This document shows, in pieces, positions 9,943 through 20,394 of a stretch of DNA of 64,000 nt. Made by a program: the position numbers and the translations under genes. Origin of the DNA: Agarophyton chilense (taxonomy: Eukaryota > Rhodophyta > Florideophyceae > Gracilariales > Gracilariaceae); contig JARGXX010000105.1 of assembly GCA_030374765.1 (NCBI GenBank), positions 930,001 to 994,000 on the forward strand, written 5' to 3'. Below the pieces are notes generated by a model. That model saw only the letters and a list, made by a program, of their open reading frames with translations, was not told the origin of the DNA and searched no databases. Numbering within the stretch: the first letter of the stretch is position 1; each line of letters starts with the position of its first letter.

Positions 9943-11530
9943 TATCTTAATCGCATGTCTTCACTTTTGTGTGAGTACTGACGTTGCTGATCGAAGCTAG
10001 GAAGAAATTGATCTACCTGGGCTCTTCCGAACAATAGAGTTCACGTATCCTGGACACATTTTCATTCCATCAGGAACTTGCTCTGCTCAAAGCTTGTTCT
10101 TGATGGAATAGAGCTAATGATGCTGCACGTCGACACAGATCGTGCGCGTATCACATTTGATGGCGAGTTTTGAAGATAGGGATCGTGCTCAGCCTCTGGT
10201 TTGTTCCAGAGTGCTTGGTAGCGCACACCCTCCTCCTGACACTCGGGGTCGGCTTGAACAACTTCTGCTTTTTTGTAATTTGAAAGCGAACTTGATCCCT
10301 AACTTGTTCTAACCCGCCACAAGAAATTTTCCACGGAGCTGTGATGAATGTCCGTGTTCTGCAACAGAACTACACGGGTAACACTCTTCGTGGACTTCGG
10401 CTAGGATTGTAGCCAAGTTTTGTGAGCATCTAACTCTCGTTTGTGGTGTTGATTGCGCTTCAGCCACGATTCGAGTCACCAAGAACTATTCACGAATTTT
10501 TTGAATGTATAAGTCAAAGCTCCATTGTCTTACCACTGTTAAGAACTAGTAATTCCATCAGAGCTGTCTTCGCTACGTCTGTATTAGTTCATCTTTGTTT
10601 GGAGAAGCCTCTTTCTTATTTTTCAGATTGTTCGAAAAACTAAAAACAGTTATGAACAAAGACCATAAAGGGTTTCGTTTCATGCATTCGACGGACATTG
10701 GGGCGTGTTGTCGAAGGCTTTTGCTCAGAAATAAGCCGATGTCTACATGCCGCAAATATCTCATTGGGATTTGCAGCACTGCCCACAAGGGCTTAGTCAC
10801 CCAGTTTGAGAAAACACTCGACATGAACCGGTTCCCTCATGCTTTGACGCCGTTAAGTAGTTTTTCTTCTTAGATGAAATCAAGGAAGCGGGTCAATCGC
10901 TATCCCACGAGAAGTATGCGCATTGCGAAAAATGTCACCATGTCCACAGGTGCCTGATGCAACAGCATGGTCGTCCACGAGTTCTGGACCGTCTTAGTCC
11001 CCACAACTGAACCGGGGCTCTTGAGTCGTCCCACCGAGACAGGCCTACATTCTGCACGACTGCTACTCTTCGATTATCGCAGAACTATTCGCCAGAAGCC
11101 AAGCACCGGTGAGGAAGCTGCGCGGCAACGCATTAAGGTCAGATTGGAGCTGTATGCAGTAGAAATAGATATGCTGACAAGGAAGCTGTTGCGAAATGTT
11201 TTACCGGACGATGCTTTAACTGCTCTGGAACGCTCAGAACAGGATTCGTAGAAAGCTCACGCAGGTAAACAGAATGCTTTGCGTCGCAGGTGATAGGTAC
11301 ATGTGTGTCGCCGCCGCGTGGCTCTGCTTTAGAGAGAGCAAGAGCAATTCACAAATGCAACTCGGACCATTATGGTAGCATCATTCGCAGATAAGCCACT
11401 TTTCGTTAACAAAAACATTCAAACAGTGGCGTCTCTGGGTTCACAAACCACGCTTTCGCACTGGCAACCGCCCAGGTAAGCCCTCTCGAACGTTCACTGC
11501 GCTCAAGACCATATCAAGTTGTAGCAATGA
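9943..11530. other. Intergenic, one weak ORF
   Basis: 3' flank shared by the MYST gene (+) and eS30 (-). Apart from the ORF at 10967-11251 nothing is recognised. AT-rich with poly-T runs. Confidence 0.4.
10967..11251 (+). CDS. Hypothetical 94-residue protein or exon
   Basis: ATG-initiated frame whose C-terminal two thirds is rich in Arg, Leu and Glu (for example FDYRRTIRQ) and could form helices, loosely recalling small LYR-type mitochondrial proteins. There is no firm motif and no neighbour support. It could be the last exon of a spliced gene, with acceptor-like CACAG sites upstream, or chance. Confidence 0.25.
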   Translation: MVVHEFWTVLVPTTEPGLLSRPTETGLHSARLLLFDYRRTIRQKPSTGEEAARQRIKVRLELYAVEIDMLTRKLLRNVLPDDALTALERSEQDS

Positions 11531-11820
11531 TTACTTAGAAGAAGAGTTGGGCCCACGTCTCTTGCCGTGACCAACAACTGCATTCACATATCGACGGTTG
11601 TATTTCAAACGCATGATTGCACGACCACGCGGCTTCTTTGACTTTTCTTGCTTGGCTACTTTCGGTGTTTGACCGCGTACCTTGCCGGCACGGGCGAGGG
11701 ATCCATGAACCTTTCCTTTGGTTGGTGAATTTGTAAAGAAGGTGGGTCAGAGATCATGTTGTGGACATTGTTTGTGAGATCGTTGAGGGGATCAAATTGA
11801 AAGCTCAAAAACTTACCCAT
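11531..11820 (-). CDS. RPS30: 40S ribosomal protein eS30
   Basis: Spliced complement(11531..11715, 11817..11820), 62 residues. The first coding exon is only ATGG, followed by GTAAGT; the intron of 101 nt ends CCAAAG|GA. The product begins [20 protein letters not shown] and continues with the basic core and the conserved KYNRRYVN block, ending in Ser-Ser-Ser-Lys. That is the eS30 family at full length. No ubiquitin-like (FUBI) domain is fused, unlike animal FAU. It is a component of the small ribosomal subunit near the decoding site. Confidence 0.95.
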
Positions 11821-14009
11821 TGCACTCTAGCGATGTTTTGGTAACAAAGAAGCAGAAGCGGTTGTGTACGGACGAGCGCAGACGTTGCGAAGCGAAGGAG
11901 GGTGCGGCAGGGAGGGTCTGACGTACATCCAAACGAGAAGCAAGACGAAGCAAAAGACGACGGCGGCAGCACTGTCTGCGCCAACCACGCCGGACCACTT
12001 GGCAATGTCAAGTTGTCATAGAGCTGAAATCAAGACGCAAGGAACGTGTACAGAAGTTAACTATCATACGATGCTGTCCTCCATGACCACCGTGACACGT
12101 TTACACACGAGCCATAGCGAAACCCTAAACGGAAAACTATTCCGAGTTGGAACTTCCATCAGTGCCACCAAAAGGCGAGTGGCATCTCCCGGGGTGTGAT
12201 CCGATCACAAAGCACCCCACGGATTTCCTCCTCAGCGCATCGTAGACGCCATCATGGCACCGGCGGCTGCCACACTCTCAAATTAAAGTGAAGAACGAGT
12301 CTCACGATGATCTATCAGCTCTCAAGCTGAACTCAGGATTTGGTCCATTTCTGTAACTCGAATCTCCGATCATTTCTATCCAGCTAGCGACTGTCCGATC
12401 TATAGGAACGTTGGACATCGCCGCAACGCGCAGGGCAAAACGACAGGGAAAAATTGTCAGCGATCGGGGACACGATTTCCCCCATGGTCGCCTTCCCCCG
12501 CATTCGCCGCAAACCGGCGAATGCGTTGTGAAGTTTAATTGTAGGCTGATTGTAAACTGCCGCTGCAATCTCCGCTAGTCAGATACGTAAGTTTGCAGCC
12601 TACGTAAGTCTTTCAACACCATCATCGCACCTTTTTTAGCGTTACATGTCTAACAGAATTACAGTGAGAATGAACAGTACAATAGGCAAGCGACGACGAC
12701 GAAGTAAAAAGTGAAGAGGTATCTTATTCCAGACACATTACACACGAAAGTAACAATTCCCTCCACCCGCATTTGTAAACCTCGATCCTGAATTGGGCTG
12801 CAGCGTGCTGTGTACGTTAGGAACTGCGGCTTGTAATGATCTCTCTTCAAACAAGCACGGTTCCTACGCGGGCTCTTCTTGTTCTGAACCTGTTTGAAAA
12901 CGCAATGCATCAGCCGGGTTGTGTTCCAAAGTGGAGCTTGATGTCTTTCTCGCGTACAGCATGCGTTTGCAATGCACTGACGTGTCAATCATGTGTACCA
13001 AAAGATTTCGTAAACTCGACTAGCATTGCGCGATGCGCGTTTTACCACCCTTGGCATTCCACTGCCGAGACGTTGCCTGAGTCAGCACATGTAGCCATAG
13101 TATTACCAAAAGGCAAGCAACGTGCAAAGGCGGGAGATAGTGTCCTCAAACCCTTGTTCATGTCCCCTTGGTACTGTGGCACAGCAGCTGTGCGTCAGTT
13201 TCTACGAGTACTGCGCCATGAGTCGAGCACCGCCCGTAACGTCGTCCTCTACGCAGATACTGCACCACTAAAAAACACTAGTGCCTACAGCTCCGAATGG
13301 TTACTGTACTACTAATGAAATCCAGAGCTTTTCCCAATATCGGGATGGAAAAAGGAAATGGATACAGGTGAACCATTTCGGAAAATTTGCAAGTACCAAT
13401 TTCACCCAGGGCGAAGTGGAAGCCCACAGGTTCCTTTTTCTTTGTAAGCCAGTCGCTGCAGGACGGGTGCGGGTAGAAGAACTCACCTTTGACACCAGCA
13501 ACAAAATTGCTATCTATCGGATATATCCTTGCCTGCGAGGCGCTCTCGCAATGCGCGCAGGAGGTGTGCAAAAGACCGTTAACGACTGATGTGCGATGCA
13601 CCGTGAGGAGAACTGAAGCGAGTGGCAGGTCGCCACGTCATCATTGTCATCCGACCAAGGTCATGACGGCACTTTCCACTGCCCCGATCCGCGCAGCCGT
13701 AGAACACCTGAAATACTAACTTTCCCCAAACTTTCTGTACATATACACCGCACAACAGGAGAATATACTTTCTTCACAAACAGCTTCGTGCGACGTGCCG
13801 ATGTGCATGAAACCAACATTCCGTTGAGGGGTTTATACAATGGAAGCTGTCACGCATGTCGGATACTTTCCAACGGAGCCAGTGGAAGCCCATTGCAAGA
13901 CCTTATAAGTTCAAATCATCCCTCTTGCCGCTCTACACTGCGCTGATCCTGTGCGCTCGCGCACGTCCTCCGAGCCCCCTGCCCCTACCTACATTGCAAC
14001 CACTCCGAT
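11821..14009. other. Intergenic, nothing confidently recognised
   Basis: About 2.2 kb between eS30 (-) and glutamate dehydrogenase (+). Several open frames of 60-160 codons on both strands lack motifs and disagree with one another; I call none. The left edge must contain the eS30 promoter and the right edge the dehydrogenase promoter. Confidence 0.4.
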
Positions 14010-15812
14010 ATGTCTCCTCGCTTTCTGGCGCTCGTGCGCCGCTCTGTACCGGCTTTGATGCCTCGTGAGCCTTTGTTTTCATCGGTTTCACTCTCGCAGC
14101 ATGTCCGCTATACCAAAACTTCCCGACCCTCTCAAGAAGCCATGCCCGCGGTGGTCACCGTGCCTGAGTCGTCAATGGACACTTTGGAGCCACCGACCTT
14201 TCTCGAGTCTGTGAATCACTTTTTCAACCGCGCAGCAGGGCTGACCAACATAAACTCAGGCATGTTGAACGTCATCCGAGCGTGCAATTCTGTCGTGGAG
14301 TTTCGTTTTCCTCTGAAACGCGATGACGGTTCTGTAGAGGTTCTCTCCGGCTACAGAGCTCAGCATTCGACTCATATCTTGCCCACCAAGGGTGGTATTC
14401 GATATGCTCCTGATGTCAATTTGCAGGAGGTCAAAGCGCTAGCGGCACTCATGACTCTGAAATGCGCCCTAGTCGAAATTCCCTTCGGCGGCGCAAAAGG
14501 CGGTGTATGTATCGATCGCAGGGAGTACTCTGAGGACGAGTTGGAGCGAGTCACCCGGCGCTTTACTCACGAGCTACATGCGAGGAACCTTATCGGTAGT
14601 GGAAAAGACGGTACGTTTCAGTGTATCTCGAAGGTCCCTTACTAGGCAGGAGCACTTGGTCAGGTGAAAGCCAATGCAATATCTAACCGAAACTGTGATT
14701 TAAATCGCTCAACTTTTATTCAACATAGTCCCTGCACCCGATTACGGAACTGGTGCACAGGAGATGAGGTAAGTGCTCCCCGATATGCACTTTCAACGAC
14801 ATCTCATGTTTCTGAGTTCTCACTCTACCATTTTTCCATGTCTTTAAACAGCTGGATTCGCGATACCTTTGCTCAACTCAACCAGGGGGACATGTTCACG
14901 GCTGGATGCGTGACTGGTAAACCTGTAGGACACGGAGGAATTCGCGGTCGCGAAAGTGCTACGGGTCTTGGTGTGTACTATGCAATCCGTTCTATGTTAG
15001 GCCACGAGTCAGTCTTGAAGAAGACTGGTCTAGCCTCTCCTGGCATCGCAGGAAAGACATTTGTTGTTCAAGGTTTTGGAAACGTTGGATACTGGAGCTC
15101 AAAGTTCATTCACGAAGACGGTGGTAAAATCGTTGCCATCGGCGAAAGGGACGGCATTCTTTACGACTACGAAAAGGGAATTTCTGTTCCGGCTTTGAAG
15201 CAATATATGGACGAAAATGGTTCTTTTCAAGAGTTCACGAATGAGGGGAGCCCAACCTTCAAGATCATTCCGGAAAACGACATGTGCTGCTCTATTGAAT
15301 GCGACGTTCTTGTTCCTGCAGCATTGGAAAATGTGATCCACAGTAACAACGCTGATACGGTGCAAGCGAAGGTCATTGCCGAGGCAGCGAACGGCCCTGT
15401 AACAGCCGACGCTGACGAGATTCTGAACGAAAGGGGCAACGTGGTGATTATTCCAGACTTGCTCGCAAACAGCATGGGTGTCATGTGTTCGTACGTGGAA
15501 TGGACTAAGAATATGACAGGTATGCGTCTCGGTCGTATGACCAAAAGGTTTGAAGAAAGTCGTGGTCGTCACCTTGTCGACGTGCTTGAGAGCAACGGAA
15601 TAAACCTTTCCAAACAGCAGAAGAGTAATATGATAGCCGGAGCAGATGAGGAAACGCACGTACGCTCAGGATTGGAAGATACAATGATTGCTGCCTGTGA
15701 CCAGATTGTTGAAATAGCAGAAAAGAAAAATTGCTCCTTGCGTGACGCGGCCTACGTCAAAGCACTGGAATCAGTTGCTGGGCATTACGATAGAGCTGGC
15801 AATTGGCCTTGA
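14010..15812 (+). CDS. GDH: Glutamate dehydrogenase, mitochondrial, three exons
   Basis: Spliced join(14010..14610, 14729..14768, 14852..15812), 533 residues. Introns: GACG|GTACGT to CATAG|TCC (118 nt) and ATGAG|GTAAGT to AACAG|CTGG (83 nt). The 40-nt middle exon encodes the conserved PAPDYGTG segment. Catalytic-domain motifs: KGGIRYAPDV, and IPFGGAKGGV with the catalytic Lys. The Rossmann domain has VVQGFGNVG. The N-terminal 40 residues are Arg/Ser-rich, consistent with mitochondrial import. The enzyme deaminates glutamate to 2-oxoglutarate; cofactor preference cannot be read reliably here. It neighbours glycine decarboxylase, another mitochondrial amino-acid enzyme. Confidence 0.95.
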
Positions 15813-16181
15813 ATACAAGAGAGCTTTATGTACCAATGTAGTAAGGGTTAACAATCTATCCGTTATCAGTAAAAACGATAGAATTGGTGATCTTGCCATG
15901 ATGGCATGAGGGAAATGCTGTAATTATACCCAACCGGACGTCACCGGTACTGTTCTCGCACAACAGGTTGTATAGCGTTGGAGTAGGATGTGCAATTAAT
16001 TGATGGTATGAATGGAATGGTGATAACGTGAACAGATGCAATGGTCAACTCTTTGTTTCACCGATGGACTGTTCTTTTAGTTCAAAAGCTCTTGAAATTG
16101 TCTCAATTAATATACATCAGTCACCCCAGAATGTGATGACAGTTGCTCATAAAGACTCTAGAATAGCACACGAGTTGGCTC
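15813..16181. other. Convergent 3' region of two dehydrogenase genes
   Basis: 369 bp between the stop codons of glutamate dehydrogenase (+) and glycine decarboxylase (-). It should hold both 3' UTRs; no other feature seen. Confidence 0.5.
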
Positions 16182-19100
16182 TCATGCAACATTGGCAATT
16201 CTTTCGTCCTCGTCCATAACGTATTCTGTAATGGGCGGGCACGTACAGACCAGATTACGATCGCCAAATACGTCGTCAACACGAGACACGCTAGGCCAGA
16301 ATTTCGCTTGCTGAACCCAATCAGCAGGGAAAGCTCCGAGTGCACGCGGGTAACGACGATCCCACTCCTCGCTGGAGACGACAGCGGCAGTGTGTGGTGC
16401 ATGCTTCAAAGGATTGTCTTCCTTGTCCATACGGCCCTCCTCTACAGCACGAATTTCCTCACGTATCATGATCATTGCGTCACAGAATCTGTCTAATTCT
16501 GCCTTACTCTCGGATTCAGTTGGCTCAACCATCAGAGTTCCTGAAACGGGCCAGCTCATTGTTGGCGCATGGAATCCGTAATCTTGGAGCCTTTTAGCTA
16601 CGTCCGTCTCAGATATTCCACAGCTGGCCTTGAAGGGGCGAAGGTCAAGAATGAATTCATGGGCCACGCGTCCCTCCGTTCCGCGGAATAGGATGTTGTA
16701 TGCACCTTGAAGTCGGTTGGCCATATAGTTCGCGTTCAAAATAGCCTGTTCCGTGGCCTGGCGGAGACCATCAGAGCCCATCATTTTGATGTACATGTAT
16801 GAAATGGGTAGAATGGCAGATGAGCCATATGGGGCTGCAGACACACATCCAGTAGTCACGCCCTTGTTATCAACCTTATCTGGGTTCGGCGGGGAAATCA
16901 CAGGATGATCGGGAAGGAACGGCGCAAGTTGCTTTGCAACACCAATGGGACCCATGCCTGGTCCACCGCCCCCATGAGGGATACAGAATGTCTTGTGCAA
17001 GTTCAGATGGCATACATCGGCACCAATTTCTCCTGGTGAGCACAATCCGACTTGTGCATTCATGTTTGCGCCGTCCATGTAAACTTGCCCTCCGTTGTCA
17101 TGAATAATCTGACATACTTCCTTAATTGAGTCTTCGAATACACCGTGAGTTGAAGGATATGTAATCATAAGCGCAGACAGATTGTCTTTGTGCTTCTCAG
17201 CTTTTGCCCGCAGTTCATCTACATCTACATTTCCGTTCTCGTCACAGCCAACAGTCACGATCTTCATGCCAAGCATGGCCGCTGAAGCGGGATTTGTTCC
17301 ATGGGCACTGAGAGGGATGATGCAAACGTTTCTCTGGAAATCACCTCGGCTTTCATGGAACTTTTTGATAGCTAACAAGCCAGTATACTCGCCCTGGGCA
17401 CCTGAGTTGGGCTGAAGACACACGGAGTGAAAGCCCGTAATATCAGCCAAATCTTTCTGAAGGTCCTTAAACATTTCAGAATAGCCTTGCATCTGCTCCG
17501 GAGGTGCAAACGGATGAGGTGTGGCGAGTTCCGGCCATGTGATCGGAATCATCTCTGAAGTAGAGTTTAGCTTCATGGTGCAGGAGCCTAGGGCGATCAT
17601 GGAATGAGTAAGCGACAAATCACGCGCCTGAAGGCGATGAATGTAACGAAGCAGTTCGTGCTCAGTGTGCATGGTATTAAATACAGGGTGGGTCATGAAT
17701 TCGGATTGACGAGCTTGAGAACCGTACACTTTGGAGGTCGAAGTTTTAGCCTGTTCCTCCGCAATCTTTGAGATATCGACAGTTGTTCCCTTCTGCGCTG
17801 CTAGCACATCCACTACCTTTTCGACGCTTTCCAAACTGTGGGTTTCGTCAAATGAAAAAGTGATCTCAGTATCGCTGAGCTTGCGGCAATTAATCTTCTT
17901 GGCATGCAAAGCTGACACAAGTGCATCTGCTTCAGACAAAGAACCAACTGATACCTTGACAGTATCGAAGAATGATTCTGCAGTTGGCACTTCGTACCCA
18001 ATCTTAGCAGCAGATGCAGCGAATACGCGAGCTAATCCCGCAGTTTTCTCAGCAATCTTCTTCAGACCTTCTGGACCATGATAGATACCGTACATGGCAG
18101 CCATATTGGCTAACAAGGCTTGGGCAGTGCAAATATTTGAAGTTGCCTTGTCACGACGGATATGTTGTTCACGGGTTTGCATGGCCATACGCAAACAGGG
18201 GCCTCCCGCAGCATCACGACTGACACCAATGATGCGACCCGGAAGCTGTCTCTTGAACTCCTCCCTGGTGACGAAGAAGGCAGCGTGCGGACCGCCATAT
18301 CCCATCGGAACTCCAAATCGTTGGGAATTTCCGACAGCAAAGTCAGCTCCCATTTCTCCAGGGGTCTTGAGTGATGTGAGCGCCAGCAAGTCAGTAGCCA
18401 CAACAACCTTGGCACCCGCTGCGTGCGTATTTTCGATAAAGCTTTCATAGTTGTCGATTGTGCCGTCTGTGGCGGGATACTGGATCAGAGTGCCGCACAA
18501 ATCCGTCTCCTTGGAGAAATCTAATGTGTTGTGGTCTCCAACAATGACCTCGACACCAAACCCTTCCGCACGGGTCTTAACGAGGTCGATGGTCTGTGGG
18601 TGGCAGAGTTCACTGACGAAAAAGGTAGTCTTCTTCCTCCTTGCGATGTTGAAGCACATGGACATGGCCTCTGCGGCGGCGGTGGCTTCGTCAAGGAGCG
18701 ATGCGTTCGCAACCGGGAGTCCGGTAATTTCTGATACCATGGTCTGGTAGTTGAGGAGGGACTCTAAACGACCCTGGGCAATCTCGGCCTGATACGGTGT
18801 GTATTGAGTATACCAACCGGGATTTTCTAATACATTGCGCAGGATGACGTTCGGAGTGAGAGTACCGTAATATCCCATTCCGATGTGGTTCTGGAAGAGC
18901 TGATTCTTAGAGGCCTTCTCCTTGAGCATTGTCAGAGCTTCGGTCTCTGAAAGCGGTGGTCCCACACTGAGTTGTCGGTGGTTACGAATGGAGTTTGGCA
19001 CAGTTTGATCAATGAGTTGGTGCATGTCAGAGAGACCGAGAGCTTGTAGCATTTCGGACACATCCTTTGTAGAATTGTTGTGGCGCTTTACGAAACCGTC

Positions 19101-19292
19101 GGTCGGCTGGAAGAGCTCTGGTACAGCAGAGAATGAACGCAGGTGTAATGCATAGCTTTGGGTTGAGGGTTGGGATAAACGAGTGAAAGAAGGGGCGATA
19201 CGAGCGGTGGACGAGGCAAAAGAAGGGAGTCGCGGGGTGGATAGAATTCCCGCACGTCGAGATAAAATTGCAAAGCTACGAAGAGATGCCAT
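16182..19292 (-). CDS. GLDC: Glycine dehydrogenase (decarboxylating), P protein, mitochondrial
   Basis: 1,036 residues, single exon, full length for the family. The N-terminal 60 residues are Ser/Arg-rich (mitochondrial leader). The two homologous halves start at about 85 and 540. The pyridoxal-phosphate site is HLNLHKTF near residue 762, followed by the Gly-rich loop [13 protein letters not shown]. It is the P component of the glycine cleavage system: it decarboxylates glycine and passes the aminomethyl group to H-protein lipoate. All family blocks are intact. Confidence 0.97.
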   Translation of the reverse strand: MASLRSFAILSRRAGILSTPRLPSFASSTARIAPSFTRLSQPSTQSYALHLRSFSAVPELFQPTDGFVKRHNNSTKDVSEMLQALGLSDMHQLIDQTVPNSIRNHRQLSVGPPLSETEALTMLKEKASKNQLFQNHIGMGYYGTLTPNVILRNVLENPGWYTQYTPYQAEIAQGRLESLLNYQTMVSEITGLPVANASLLDEATAAAEAMSMCFNIARRKKTTFFVSELCHPQTIDLVKTRAEGFGVEVIVGDHNTLDFSKETDLCGTLIQYPATDGTIDNYESFIENTHAAGAKVVVATDLLALTSLKTPGEMGADFAVGNSQRFGVPMGYGGPHAAFFVTREEFKRQLPGRIIGVSRDAAGGPCLRMAMQTREQHIRRDKATSNICTAQALLANMAAMYGIYHGPEGLKKIAEKTAGLARVFAASAAKIGYEVPTAESFFDTVKVSVGSLSEADALVSALHAKKINCRKLSDTEITFSFDETHSLESVEKVVDVLAAQKGTTVDISKIAEEQAKTSTSKVYGSQARQSEFMTHPVFNTMHTEHELLRYIHRLQARDLSLTHSMIALGSCTMKLNSTSEMIPITWPELATPHPFAPPEQMQGYSEMFKDLQKDLADITGFHSVCLQPNSGAQGEYTGLLAIKKFHESRGDFQRNVCIIPLSAHGTNPASAAMLGMKIVTVGCDENGNVDVDELRAKAEKHKDNLSALMITYPSTHGVFEDSIKEVCQIIHDNGGQVYMDGANMNAQVGLCSPGEIGADVCHLNLHKTFCIPHGGGGPGMGPIGVAKQLAPFLPDHPVISPPNPDKVDNKGVTTGCVSAAPYGSSAILPISYMYIKMMGSDGLRQATEQAILNANYMANRLQGAYNILFRGTEGRVAHEFILDLRPFKASCGISETDVAKRLQDYGFHAPTMSWPVSGTLMVEPTESESKAELDRFCDAMIMIREEIRAVEEGRMDKEDNPLKHAPHTAAVVSSEEWDRRYPRALGAFPADWVQQAKFWPSVSRVDDVFGDRNLVCTCPPITEYVMDEDERIANVA

Positions 19293-20394
19293 CGGGAAAC
19301 GACTCTAAATAAGGTGGCAAAATGAAACGAAGAGGAGACACTGGGAAAGGCGGCGGGACAAGACAAGAGTGGGAGTTGCGAACAAGAAAGACCCTTGCGT
19401 CCGTGCCGAAAGCCAGAAGGCGTCAAGAAATTAAACTGACCGATGAGTGAGAGCAGTGACAGGAGGTTTAAATAAGAAGGAAAGTTTGCAAAACGCGCGT
19501 GATGCAGGGGCGCAGGGGCGCGGGATGCATGCAGGCGGTTGAGATTAGTAGATACCCGCAATGGCGAGGCGATCGTGCAAATGTGATTCAAGTCAGCAAA
19601 GCGAGAGCTCGTTTTCGCCACAAACAAATGCTATCGCGACACTCGTCACACACGTGGCAGACTCGACGCATTATGGCCTCTCATTGTGCATTTCGATTGG
19701 CCATGCCCACAGACAGGTGGCTGCCAACCGACAGCAAACTCGAACGCGTAGCGCGCGGCTGGGAGTTGGAGGTGGGTCGCATCCCACTTGGCCGCCCTCC
19801 GTTGGCTTTCATTCGGGGATTGCGTTTGATTTCGTGTCACGCCGTCACGCGAACGTGGCCCTTTTCGATGGCGCACGAGCGCACGGTCACGCCGGTGTTT
19901 GTTGACCGCTTTTCCACCAGCAAGGCGATGCGCTTCAAGCCGTGGCCGCTCGTTTTCCTTTTTGTTGTGAGCTTCAAATCGGAATCACAAAGGGTTAAAG
20001 CTTCGCATATGCTTCGTTACGCTTCTCAAGTGCACAAAACTCAACGCGCTCTCTTTCTATTGGCCGTCATGTTCACGCGTTTGCAATCCCGCCACAGCAG
20101 GTCGCGTGCCACCACGAGTGCGCTGGCAGCAACCAGATTAAGAGAGGCTGCCTTTGTCTCTACGATCCGATTCGCGCGCAATGTCGCCGCCACGATGGCA
20201 TACGCTCCATCACGCACGCAAGCACTCACAGCCGCTGCCAGCGGAGCCGCATTGCCAATGCGCTGTATGCTTTTCGCTGCACAACTGCCCATTTTCCCAC
20301 GGCCGTCAAGCAGCATTTTCTTGCTCAATTGCCACACATTCACCCCGTTTCAAACCGTTTCTTCGTGCCCGTCCGCTTCTTTCTTATATCCCCA
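19293..20394. promoter_or_regulatory. Divergent intergenic region, glycine decarboxylase / ZNF598
   Basis: 1.1 kb head-to-head segment that should contain both promoters. Frames cross it in both directions but none carries recognisable domains. GCGC-rich, without a clear TATA box. Confidence 0.4.

Noticed and set aside
12836..13589. Protein genes in the 12-13.6 kb region
   Set aside because: Overlapping frames of 100-160 codons without motifs on both strands; no splice-supported model.
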